Of a stretch of DNA of 33,235 bases, positions 1 to 8,166 are shown in pieces. Numbering within the stretch: position 1 is the stretch's first letter; the number at the start of each line of letters is the position of its first letter. Location of the stretch: assembly GCA_001512665.1 (NCBI GenBank), contig LFSF01000027.1, forward strand, positions 1-33,235, read 5' to 3'. A program made the translations under genes and the position numbers. The notes under the pieces are model-generated. The model saw nothing but the letters and a program-made list of their open reading frames with translations, searched no databases and was not told where the DNA came from. The DNA comes from Clostridiales bacterium DTU073. Lineage in GTDB: Bacteria > Bacillota > Peptococcia > DRI-13 > DTU073.

Positions 1-73
1 AGATATATTTCTTAAGGGAAAAAACTTTCATACATGTCTGTTCGGTGTCGGTTAATTTAGCTATATTTTTTGA

Positions 74-1144
74 TCAAAGGGCATCGCCTTTAGATAATGA
101 TATGGTTCGACCAATACTGCGGACGAATTTTTCTACTTCTTGGCGCTCTTGGGCTAAATTTTTTTCTTCTGTAAAGGGATGAGGATAGATATCGTAAAGC
201 TTACGGTATTTGAGAGGCTCTACTTTTCGCATAATTACATTAGCTCCGGTATTAAAAGCATTGGTATTTGTAGCCACTTCTAGGGCTGTTGTTGTAGGAA
301 GATGGGCACGTTTTAAGATAATTCTGGCTAGAGCGACTGCTTTTAAGGTTAAAAGGCTACTGTTAGTAGTTGTAGAAGTAGAAGTAGTTTTACCGAGTGG
401 GGTATGAGGATGGGGAATAAAGGGTCCAATCCCTGCCATATCAACATCTAGTTTTTTCAAAAGCAGAAGGTCTTGGGCGATAGTTTCCAGAGATTGTCCC
501 GGAAGTCCAATTATAAAGCCGCTTCCTGTTTGGTAACCTAAGCTTTTTAGCCAGTGAAGACATTCCAGCCTTTTTTCCAAGTGTGAGTGCGGATGAAGTT
601 GTTGAAACAGATTGTTGTCAGCCGTTTCGTGTTTAAGCAGATACCTGTCCGCACCATCTTTTTTCCACTGAGCGTATTCCTGATATTCTCTTTCCCCAAT
701 ACTTAAGGTAATGGCAATATCGCCCAACTGTTTAATTTTCTTCACAATATAAGAAATTATATCCTTAGTATAGTAGGGGTCTTCACCTGATTGCAGAACT
801 ATGGTTTTATAACCTATTTGATAAGCCTTTTTGGCTGTGGAGACGATTTCATCAGGCTCCATTCTATAACGAGGCAATATTTTATTTTGCCTTTGTATCC
901 CGCAATATAGACAGTCACAGCGGCAATAGTTGGAGAATTCGATAATTCCTCTTATATGAACCTCATCTCCGCAATATTTTTTTCTGATTTCATCTGCTTT
1001 TTGCCAAAGGTAACGGTTTTCGTGTTCAACACAAGCTAAAACTTGGAGAAGTTGGGCGCAGTTTGGCTTGTTTGCTGTGGCAATTTGCTCAAGCAGGGAA
1101 ATTATTTTAGTTTGCATTAGCAATGACCTCTTTACATGATTCAT
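74..1144 (-). CDS. hydE: [FeFe] hydrogenase H-cluster radical SAM maturase HydE
   Basis: Radical SAM CxxxCxxC (CRCDCLYCGIQ), HydE-like motifs LQSGEDPYYT and GFIIGLPGQSLETIAQDL. Confidence 0.9.
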   Translation of the reverse strand: MNHVKRSLLMQTKIISLLEQIATANKPNCAQLLQVLACVEHENRYLWQKADEIRKKYCGDEVHIRGIIEFSNYCRCDCLYCGIQRQNKILPRYRMEPDEIVSTAKKAYQIGYKTIVLQSGEDPYYTKDIISYIVKKIKQLGDIAITLSIGEREYQEYAQWKKDGADRYLLKHETADNNLFQQLHPHSHLEKRLECLHWLKSLGYQTGSGFIIGLPGQSLETIAQDLLLLKKLDVDMAGIGPFIPHPHTPLGKTTSTSTTTNSSLLTLKAVALARIILKRAHLPTTTALEVATNTNAFNTGANVIMRKVEPLKYRKLYDIYPHPFTEEKNLAQERQEVEKFVRSIGRTISLSKGDAL

Positions 1145-1192
1145 TGTGATTATATATGAATTATATTAAGTAGTTTTTTATTTGTCTATCTC

Positions 1193-2554
1193 CTAAGATG
1201 GGTTGTGGTTTTGTTTAATCCAGTTGGCGATATCCTCGATAACTTTTTTCTCTACATAACCGACTAGGCTATATTCCTGGGGTGTGGATTTTCCTTCACC
1301 TTTAACAAAAAGATGATTTAAGTTAGGATAGCTAATAAATTGCACATTTTTCTTGTTTGCCAATTCATTTTTCCACAATTGTAATTCGCGCGGAGGCACT
1401 TGATAATCCCTTTCTCCTTGTAAGAGGAGGAGGGGTTTTTTTATATTTCGGGCCACTTTTGCAGGTTGATAATTTTTTAAGTCCAGCCAATAGGCAGCAG
1501 GTGTACCAAAGAGGTCAGCGGGTTTAGTTTGGGAATTTGGAGTTAACTGTTTGACATTTGTACGCATTTTTTCATATGTCGCTATTGTTTGTTTATCATT
1601 AGCGGAGAGTCCATCTAAGGAACTAATGTATTTGATTTGTTCGACAATTAAATCTTCTAGAGGTGTGACTGCACCGGCCATGATGATAAACCCGACCGCT
1701 TTGTCGGTCTTTTTCGCGATTCTGGGGATTAAAGTTCCGCCTAGACTATGTCCTAAGACAAAAATATTTTGGGGGTCAACTTGTTTGAGAGTAGTTGCAT
1801 AGTCAACGGCAAGTAAAACATCTTCGATAACTTCTTCTTCTACTGTAAAGTCCTCTGGGTCGGCAGTGGCTAGTTTTTTTTGATAAACGAAGGTTCTTTT
1901 GTCATAGCGTAAAGTAGCAATCCCTTTTTGTGCCAGCCCCCAGGCGAGGTCACGAAAAGGTTTAGTTGCTAAGATTGTTTCATCACGATCATTAGGACCG
2001 GAGCCGTGGACGAGAATAACTACCGGATATTTGCCCGTTTTTTCGGGAGTGGTCAGTGTACCGGGGAGTTCCCATTCTTTTTTTCCGAATTTTATTTCGG
2101 TTTCTTTTACACCTGACGGGATATTCTCTGAAATAGCTTCCTGGTCAGGGGTATAGTTAATGCCGGCAATGACTTTGTTTTCATCAAAGACAATATTAAG
2201 GTTTAGCTTTGCTTTTGCAAAATTGGTTTTAACGCTGATGATGTCATACCCTTGGGCTTGGGAAGCAGTTGTACCGGTTATGGCTTGAAATGCACCGTAT
2301 GCGTTGGTTAACGGCTCCCAAATCTGTTCCTGTAGAAATTGTGCCGAGATAACTTTTTTCATTTCGGCAGTATATGAATATTCGTTTGCCGCTTTGTTAA
2401 ATTCACCCTTGCTCATGTCGGTAACCAGATTTACAGCGATATTTTCGATTGCTTCGTTATTTGGGGAAGGTGTATTTTGTTTTTGAGAGCAGCTTGTCAC
2501 TGTCAGGAGACCGAGAAGTAGGAATCCCAGAAGAAACTTTTTCACAGTCGTCAC
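1193..2554 (-). CDS. Lipoprotein alpha/beta hydrolase with N-terminal DUF3887-like domain
   Basis: Signal peptide/lipobox (LLTVTSCS), VHGSGPNDRDET, nucleophile elbow GHSLGG, C-terminal NLNHLF. Confidence 0.88.
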   Translation of the reverse strand: MTTVKKFLLGFLLLGLLTVTSCSQKQNTPSPNNEAIENIAVNLVTDMSKGEFNKAANEYSYTAEMKKVISAQFLQEQIWEPLTNAYGAFQAITGTTASQAQGYDIISVKTNFAKAKLNLNIVFDENKVIAGINYTPDQEAISENIPSGVKETEIKFGKKEWELPGTLTTPEKTGKYPVVILVHGSGPNDRDETILATKPFRDLAWGLAQKGIATLRYDKRTFVYQKKLATADPEDFTVEEEVIEDVLLAVDYATTLKQVDPQNIFVLGHSLGGTLIPRIAKKTDKAVGFIIMAGAVTPLEDLIVEQIKYISSLDGLSANDKQTIATYEKMRTNVKQLTPNSQTKPADLFGTPAAYWLDLKNYQPAKVARNIKKPLLLLQGERDYQVPPRELQLWKNELANKKNVQFISYPNLNHLFVKGEGKSTPQEYSLVGYVEKKVIEDIANWIKQNHNPS

Positions 2555-2691
2555 TCCTTGTTTTTAGTTATTCGGTTTAGTTTTTCCTACAGCATAGTTT
2601 TTTAGTAGAGGAGTTTTTATAAACGAAGTTGGAAGTTGTTTAGTTTTATGCGTAGTGGTAAAATATTTGATATGTAAAGGAGGTAGGGAAG

Positions 2692-3309
2692 TTGGAAGAA
2701 GTAGAATTTACAAAGGATAGTATGGAAAGATTAAAACAACAGATTGAATTTATTGTTGAGGTGGATAAGCTTAAACAGATTTATCGGCAAACATATATAG
2801 CGGATGGAACGAGGAAGGAAAATGATGCAGAACATTCCTGGCATTTGGCTTTAATGGTTTTTCTCTTGGCTGAGCATACCTTTGAGCAAAAGATTGATAT
2901 TTTACGTACCATGAAAATGGTCATCATTCACGATCTGGTGGAGATAGATGCAGGTGATACTTATTGTTATGATGAAGCAGCATTTTTAGATAAAGAGGAG
3001 CGGGAGAGAAAAGCAGCCACAAGGATTTTTAATCTTCTCCCGGCTGATCAAGCTAAGGAAATTTGGGAGTTGTGGGAAGAATTTGAAGAGGTTCGTACTC
3101 CTGAAGCCCGATTTGCTGCAGCCTTAGATAGGCTACAGCCGTTACTTTTAAATTACGCTTCTGAAGGTATCTCGTGGCAGGAGCATGAGGTCAGAAGGAG
3201 TCAAGCTTTGCAAAGAAATAATTATATCGAAAACAGTTCTAAAGTACTATGGGATTATGCTCTGCGTATTTTAGATGAGGCAGTAAAAAAGGGCTATCTT
3301 AAGGACTAA
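2692..3309 (+). CDS. HD-domain hydrolase (YfbR-like 5'-deoxynucleotidase family)
   Basis: ENDAEHSWHLALM and IIHDLVEIDAGD HD motifs; TTG start after AAAGGAGG RBS. Confidence 0.85.
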   Translation: MEEVEFTKDSMERLKQQIEFIVEVDKLKQIYRQTYIADGTRKENDAEHSWHLALMVFLLAEHTFEQKIDILRTMKMVIIHDLVEIDAGDTYCYDEAAFLDKEERERKAATRIFNLLPADQAKEIWELWEEFEEVRTPEARFAAALDRLQPLLLNYASEGISWQEHEVRRSQALQRNNYIENSSKVLWDYALRILDEAVKKGYLKD

Positions 3310-3421
3310 GACTATCATAGGATAGTTTTGGTGATATTTTAAAGTAGATGATGATCAGGTTAGTTATCGTGTAAGTTAATAATTTTTTATGTGAAAAATT
3401 TTTCATCTTATGTAAAAGTGT

Positions 3422-3450
3422 TTGACATACAGTTGAAGGTGCAGTAAAAT
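3422..3450 (+). promoter_or_regulatory. Sigma-A-type promoter P1 upstream of gntR
   Basis: TTGACA (3422-3427), 17-nt spacer, TAAAAT (3445-3450); near copy at 7689-7717. Confidence 0.75.
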
Positions 3451-3511
3451 ACAAGTGAAAAACAATATTAACCATGTTAATATACATAGAGATTTTTGTG
3501 GGGTGTATCTA

Positions 3512-4150
3512 TTGAAAAAAAGTGAAAAGGAAAATGTTTTCCTAGATTTACGAAACAAAATAATGAACTTGACATATAAACCAGGTACGATGTTGAGCGA
3601 AATTAATTTGGCTTCGGAGTATAATGTCAGTCGATCAATAATTAGGGATGTTCTTAGAGAAATAAAAGATTACGGATTTATCGAAACGATACCTAGAGGC
3701 GGAACGTATATCACGGAAATTGCAATGAAGGATTTTAGGGATATCTTCGAAGTAAAGTCAGAATTAGAAGGTTTAGCGGCTGAGTTAGTTGTAGAACGGA
3801 TAACCTTAGAACAAAAAAATGCATTTAAAAAGTTAGTGGATAAAATTCAAAACGGAAATAGTTTTAAAATGTCTCAGGAAGATTACATTGAATATGATGA
3901 GAAGTTTCATCAGCTCATGCGTGATGCCAGCGGCAATAAGGAATTAGCTCGTCTTTTGGAGAATTATCATATCCGCTGCACAAGATTGTGGTATTATATT
4001 TCTACTGATATTCCTGATGATACCTTTAAAGAAGACTATATTAATTTTTATGAACAAGGTGTAGTTCCTCAGAATACGGTAAGGGCAAAAGAGATCATGC
4101 GTGGTCATACTGCTAAATTTGTAAATTTAATAAAAATTAAGATTTTCTAA
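3512..4150 (+). CDS. GntR-family transcriptional regulator with FCD domain
   Basis: wHTH (LASEYNVSRSIIRDVLREIKDYGFIETIPRGGTYI) plus FCD domain. The ORF-track start 3455 lies at the predicted TSS, so TTG 3512 is preferred. Confidence 0.85.
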   Translation: MKKSEKENVFLDLRNKIMNLTYKPGTMLSEINLASEYNVSRSIIRDVLREIKDYGFIETIPRGGTYITEIAMKDFRDIFEVKSELEGLAAELVVERITLEQKNAFKKLVDKIQNGNSFKMSQEDYIEYDEKFHQLMRDASGNKELARLLENYHIRCTRLWYYISTDIPDDTFKEDYINFYEQGVVPQNTVRAKEIMRGHTAKFVNLIKIKIF

Positions 4151-4229
4151 AAACTTTATATTTCGCCGCCAAGCTAAAAGGTATAAAGTTTTTAGCAATA
4201 AAATAAAATTGTTTCCCGGGCAATTGCTC
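4147..4229 (+). ncRNA. Structured leader element copy 1: 14-bp stem with conserved 19-nt loop, then CCCGGGC hairpin
   Basis: CTAAAAACTTTATA (4147-4160)/TATAAAGTTTTTAG (4182-4195) around TTCGCCGCCAAGCTAAAAG; GGGCAATTGCTC at 4218-4229. Confidence 0.6.
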
Positions 4230-4347
4230 TATTTTATACTCTTTTTTAGGGAATTCCTTGTGAAGAAAATTAATATAAAACTTATCTTATAATATAGTAG
4301 GATTTAGGTTTATATGATAATATACCAAATTACCATCATTTTTAAAT

Positions 4348-4459
4348 AAGCTGTCGAAAATTTTTGATGTAAATATTCTGTCAATTAATTACGTTTGTGT
4401 ATTTATGCACATAAATGAAAAAAATTTCCAGAAACATTATAAAAAAATTTCGACAGCTT
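4348..4459. repeat. Inverted-repeat-bounded intergenic segment
   Basis: AAGCTGTCGAAA (4348-4359) vs TTTCGACAGCTT (4448-4459), perfect 12 bp, extended A/T-rich. Confidence 0.6.
4401..4416. promoter_or_regulatory. Dyad ATTTATG-CA-CATAAAT, candidate operator
   Basis: Perfect 7-bp arms with 2-bp centre, upstream of dctP. Confidence 0.35.
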
Positions 4460-4603
4460 TTATTACGTTTATTAAGGAGGTGATTTATAAAAGATAACAG
4501 TTTAAGACATCTTAAGACATCGTAGAAATTTATAAGTAGAAGTAAAGGTGTAATGCAAGTCCGTATTCATTAATCAAAAAAGAGATTAATTGGAGGGAAT
4601 AGG

Positions 4604-5635
4604 ATGAGAAAGAGAAGTAAATTAATAAGTATTTTCTTAATTGCCATAATGTCTTTGACCTTAATCGCCGGTTGTGGAGGCGGAGGCGGTGGCGAAGCTG
4701 AAGATAAAGTTACTATTCGTGTAGCTGCTCAAGACCCCGAAGGTCATCCTAATATTGATGCCTTGAATGAAATCAAAGCCAAGGTCGAAGAAGAAACTAA
4801 TGGCCGTATTGAAATGAAGATCTATCCTGCTAACCAGTTAGGGGATTATTCACAGGTTTATGAAGAAGTTATGAAGGGTTCCATTGAAATGGCTCTAATT
4901 ACTATTCCTACTCAATATGATGCTAGATTTGAAATGATGGCTATGCCCTACTTGGCTACAAACTATGACCAAGCTAAGAAAACTTTCCTGCCGGATTCAG
5001 TTTTCGGACAAGAGTGGGGTAAATTTCATGAAGGTTTAGGAGTTAAATTCTTAGGCTTCTCCATGACCGGAGGAGTTGGAATTACTACGACGAAACCATT
5101 AAAAAATGTGGAGGAACCTCTTAAAGATAAAGGCGTCATGATTAGAATCCCGCAAATGGAAATTTGGAAACATACTATGGCGGATATGGGCTTTAGAAAC
5201 GTGGGTATTCCTTACGCTGAATTATACACCTCTTTACAAACCGGTATTGTTGATGGAAGTATTGGTACTTCTCCATTAGACACATATTCAACAGTTAGAG
5301 ACGTAGTTAAATATTATTATCTCTATAATGTTTTCTATGACAACATGTCCTATATTATGAACAAAGATCTTTTCGATTCTTTGAAGCCTGAAGAACAGCA
5401 ATTATTTGTTGACCTCTGTAGGGAATATAACATTAAGAGTATTGAAAGAGCCGAAGCTACTGATGAAGAATATCTAAAGAAGCTTCATGATGAAAAAGGC
5501 GTTGAGATCGTTGAAATACCACAAGAAGCTTTGGATGCTTTCGCTAAGCAAATTCGTGAAAACACTTGGAACAAAATGGAAGAACGTTTAACTTCTGATT
5601 TGCTGAACAAGTTAAAAGCTTCCGTAGGTTTGTAA
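4604..5635 (+). CDS. dctP: TRAP transporter substrate-binding lipoprotein, DctP family
   Basis: Lipobox LIAGC; DctP motifs NQLGDYSQVYEEVMKGSIEMAL, KGVMIRIPQ, conserved LQTGIVDGSIG. Confidence 0.93.
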   Translation: MRKRSKLISIFLIAIMSLTLIAGCGGGGGGEAEDKVTIRVAAQDPEGHPNIDALNEIKAKVEEETNGRIEMKIYPANQLGDYSQVYEEVMKGSIEMALITIPTQYDARFEMMAMPYLATNYDQAKKTFLPDSVFGQEWGKFHEGLGVKFLGFSMTGGVGITTTKPLKNVEEPLKDKGVMIRIPQMEIWKHTMADMGFRNVGIPYAELYTSLQTGIVDGSIGTSPLDTYSTVRDVVKYYYLYNVFYDNMSYIMNKDLFDSLKPEEQQLFVDLCREYNIKSIERAEATDEEYLKKLHDEKGVEIVEIPQEALDAFAKQIRENTWNKMEERLTSDLLNKLKASVGL

Positions 5636-5680
5636 TAATGATGTCATTACTTGATTAAATAGTAAATGATCAGTCTAAGA

Positions 5681-5714
5681 GTAGAAGATGTATCACTTTT
5701 TGTACATCTTCTAC
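5681..5714 (+). other. Intercistronic hairpin between dctP and dctQ
   Basis: GTAGAAGATGTA/TACATCTTCTAC perfect 12-bp stem. Confidence 0.65.
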
Positions 5715-5749
5715 CTTTGACTTAATCCATTGGAAAAGGAGGGAATAAA

Positions 5750-6295
5750 ATGGGAGAAACAGCTAATAAAATACACATTATTAATAGAGATGGCGTTTTT
5801 TGGAAGGGCTTGCTGCTGTTTCAAAGGGTGATTATGGCAATTACCAGTATTATGGTTGTCGGGCTTATATCTTATGGAGCTGCTATCCGCTATATCTTTG
5901 AGAAGGATTTTTATGGTGTAGAGGATATAGTTTTATTGGTTGCTTTCTGGATGTATTTTATTGGAGGTTCGTACGGTAGCTTTAGAAAAACTCACATTAG
6001 TGCTGAGGTTATCCCTAATTATATTAGGAATAAGAAAGCTAAAAGTTTTGTCAGACTTGTTGTTTCAGTTTGTACAACCCTCTTATGCTTTGCTCTTACT
6101 TTTTGGGGCTTTTTATTAATTTTGTGGAATCTTGAATTAATGCCTACTACTCCGGCATTAGGGATACCTGTTGTCTGTTCACAAGGGGCTATTTTTTTAG
6201 GTCTTTTGCTTATGAGTTTTTACACCGCCGTTTATACCATTGAAGATTTCCGATCATATAAATTGACCGGTGAGCTGTTTTCTTTCGAAGATTAA
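5750..6295 (+). CDS. dctQ: TRAP transporter small permease, DctQ family
   Basis: Four-TM protein between DctP and DctM genes; DctQ-like FWMYFIGGSYGSFRKTHISAEV. Confidence 0.9.
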   Translation: MGETANKIHIINRDGVFWKGLLLFQRVIMAITSIMVVGLISYGAAIRYIFEKDFYGVEDIVLLVAFWMYFIGGSYGSFRKTHISAEVIPNYIRNKKAKSFVRLVVSVCTTLLCFALTFWGFLLILWNLELMPTTPALGIPVVCSQGAIFLGLLLMSFYTAVYTIEDFRSYKLTGELFSFED

Positions 6296-6312
6296 AATTA
6301 TGAATTGAGGAG

Positions 6313-7620
6313 GTGAATGCGGTGTTAGTTGGTATAGCACTAGGTATTTTAATTGTATGTTTGTTATTTGGTATTCCGGTAGCTTTTTCTTTCATGGCTG
6401 CCACAATCTTTATGGTTTTTATGCAAGGATATGACCCCACATTTTTATTGCCGTATGGCTATAGTAAGCTTAATTCGATGACTTTGTTGGCTATTCCCTT
6501 GTTTATTGTTACCGGTAATTTAATGAACAATGGTAATATCGGGGACAAACTGGTTGATTTTGTTGATGCCTTTGTAGGTAGGATCAAAGGTGGACTGGCT
6601 GTTGTCACAACAGTTACTTGTGCAATCTTTGGCTCAATAACCGGGAGTGCTTTTGCAACTGCATCCTGTATTGGTTCTATTATGAAGCCTAAGCTTCTAG
6701 AGGGAGGATATTCCAGGGGGTTTATTGGTGCCCTTTTAGCTAATTCCTCGATTCTGGGTCTATTGATTCCACCCAGTGGAATAATGATTATATACGCCTG
6801 GTTAGGTAGACAGTCTGTTTTAGCTACTTTTTTGGCGATTGTGGCTCCGGGTATTTTAATGACGATTCTCTTGTCGTTAGTCAGTCTCTTCTTATTAAGA
6901 AAAGATAAAAATGTAAAGGTCATGGATAAAATGCCTTTAAATGACGTAGCAGTTATGGCTGCCAAAAGAGGGGTAAAAGCATTCCCAGCTTTACTTTTAC
7001 CGATAATTATCTTAGGCGGTATTTATGGCGGGTTTATGACTCCGACAGAGGCCGCTGCCGTAGGGTCAGTATATGCTATCCCTGTTGGTTTCCTGATTTA
7101 TAAAGGACTGAATTGGAAGAACTTTAAAGAAACTTTAATCGAATCAGCAGAAACAACCGGTGTAATAATGGTAATGTTCTTTTCGGTTATGATTCTTAGC
7201 CGTATTTATGTTATGGAAGATTTACCCGGCAAGATTATGAATATCTTAATGAGTATTTCTGATAATAAATTAGTTATTTTATTAATGCTCAATATCTTTA
7301 TGATTATCTTTGGCATGATCATGGATGATGTCAGTGCTTGTTCGCTGTGTACGCCGATTCTTCTGCCTATAGCCATGGAGATAGGTGTTGATCCGGTACA
7401 TTTTGCTGCGATCTTAGCTGTAAACTTAGGTATGGGTAATATTACACCACCGACAGCACCTTTGTTATATGTAGGAGGGAGTATGGCGGGAGCCTCGCTT
7501 GATGAAATGCTAAAGCCGGCAATGATGTTTATTCTCTTTGCCTGGATCCCGACTTTGATTGTTACAACCTATTTCCCATCTTTTGCCATGTGGCTTCCTA
7601 ATTTAGTTTTAGGTCAGTAG
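6313..7620 (+). CDS. dctM: TRAP transporter large permease, DctM family
   Basis: DctM motifs IPLFIVTGNLMNNG, GSITGSAFATASCIGSIM, NLGMGNITPPTAPLLYV. Confidence 0.95.
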   Translation: MNAVLVGIALGILIVCLLFGIPVAFSFMAATIFMVFMQGYDPTFLLPYGYSKLNSMTLLAIPLFIVTGNLMNNGNIGDKLVDFVDAFVGRIKGGLAVVTTVTCAIFGSITGSAFATASCIGSIMKPKLLEGGYSRGFIGALLANSSILGLLIPPSGIMIIYAWLGRQSVLATFLAIVAPGILMTILLSLVSLFLLRKDKNVKVMDKMPLNDVAVMAAKRGVKAFPALLLPIIILGGIYGGFMTPTEAAAVGSVYAIPVGFLIYKGLNWKNFKETLIESAETTGVIMVMFFSVMILSRIYVMEDLPGKIMNILMSISDNKLVILLMLNIFMIIFGMIMDDVSACSLCTPILLPIAMEIGVDPVHFAAILAVNLGMGNITPPTAPLLYVGGSMAGASLDEMLKPAMMFILFAWIPTLIVTTYFPSFAMWLPNLVLGQ

Positions 7621-7688
7621 TAGAATAAATATAGTTAATAAAGAGTAAATAACATGTAAAAAATTACAACAAAATTACTGTAAGTCTC

Positions 7689-7717
7689 TTGACATACAAG
7701 TGAATGAGCAGTAAAAT
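7689..7717 (+). promoter_or_regulatory. Sigma-A-type promoter P2, near copy of P1
   Basis: TTGACA (7689-7694), 17-nt spacer, TAAAAT (7712-7717). Confidence 0.75.
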
Positions 7718-7853
7718 ACAAGTAACAATAGAATAGGAAAGGAAGATAAGTACTAAGAAAATCTATAAAAATATTTACCTCCCTCTAAGTAAGAAATAAA
7801 TATTATTAATATAAATATAGGTTGATTAGTACTTTATCTTTATTAGACAGTGA

Positions 7854-7886
7854 TTTTTTAAGCAGATAGTGGTTGTGCTTAAAAAA
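7854..7886. other. A/T-rich hairpin in long leader
   Basis: TTTTTTAAGCA/TGCTTAAAAAA perfect 11-bp stem. Confidence 0.5.
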
Positions 7887-7940
7887 ATAAAAACCAGAGA
7901 TAAATATCCCTGCTTTTTATCTAAACGATAACTAAATTTC

Positions 7941-8005
7941 GGCACTTCTTATAATTCGCCGCCAAGCTAAAAGTTATAAGAAGCGCCGCCCGGGCGATAT
8001 TGCCC
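7941..8005 (+). ncRNA. Structured leader element copy 2
   Basis: GGCACTTCTTATAA/TTATAAGAAGCGCC (one A.C mismatch) around TTCGCCGCCAAGCTAAAAG; followed by CCCGGGCGATATTGCCC. Confidence 0.65.
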
Positions 8006-8166
8006 TATTATTTATTATACCTATTATGTATTTTACTGTCAATAGATGAAAGGGGGAATCGGGCTTAAAGCGGGTTACAGTAAAAGGTTATTGAAAAGAG
8101 TCGTTTTTGTAAAAGAGGATGTAAAAACGCTAGGTAAACAAAAAAATTAAATTAGGAGGGTGTTTT

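Noticed and set aside
210-407. 65-aa plus-strand ORF
   Set aside because: Antisense to hydE, repetitive V/L composition, no homology recognised.
4147-4229. Simple intrinsic terminator for gntR
   Set aside because: The main stem is A/T-rich with a large constant loop and the second copy is not at a gene's end; a termination role for the downstream hairpin cannot be excluded.
6459-6965. 168-aa minus-strand ORF
   Set aside because: Antisense to dctM, mirrors its codons; no RBS or domain support.
7941-8005. Known riboswitch or self-cleaving ribozyme (preQ1, fluoride, ZTP, twister, twister-sister considered)
   Set aside because: Conserved core nucleotides of these classes as I recall them do not fit; left as an unassigned structured element.
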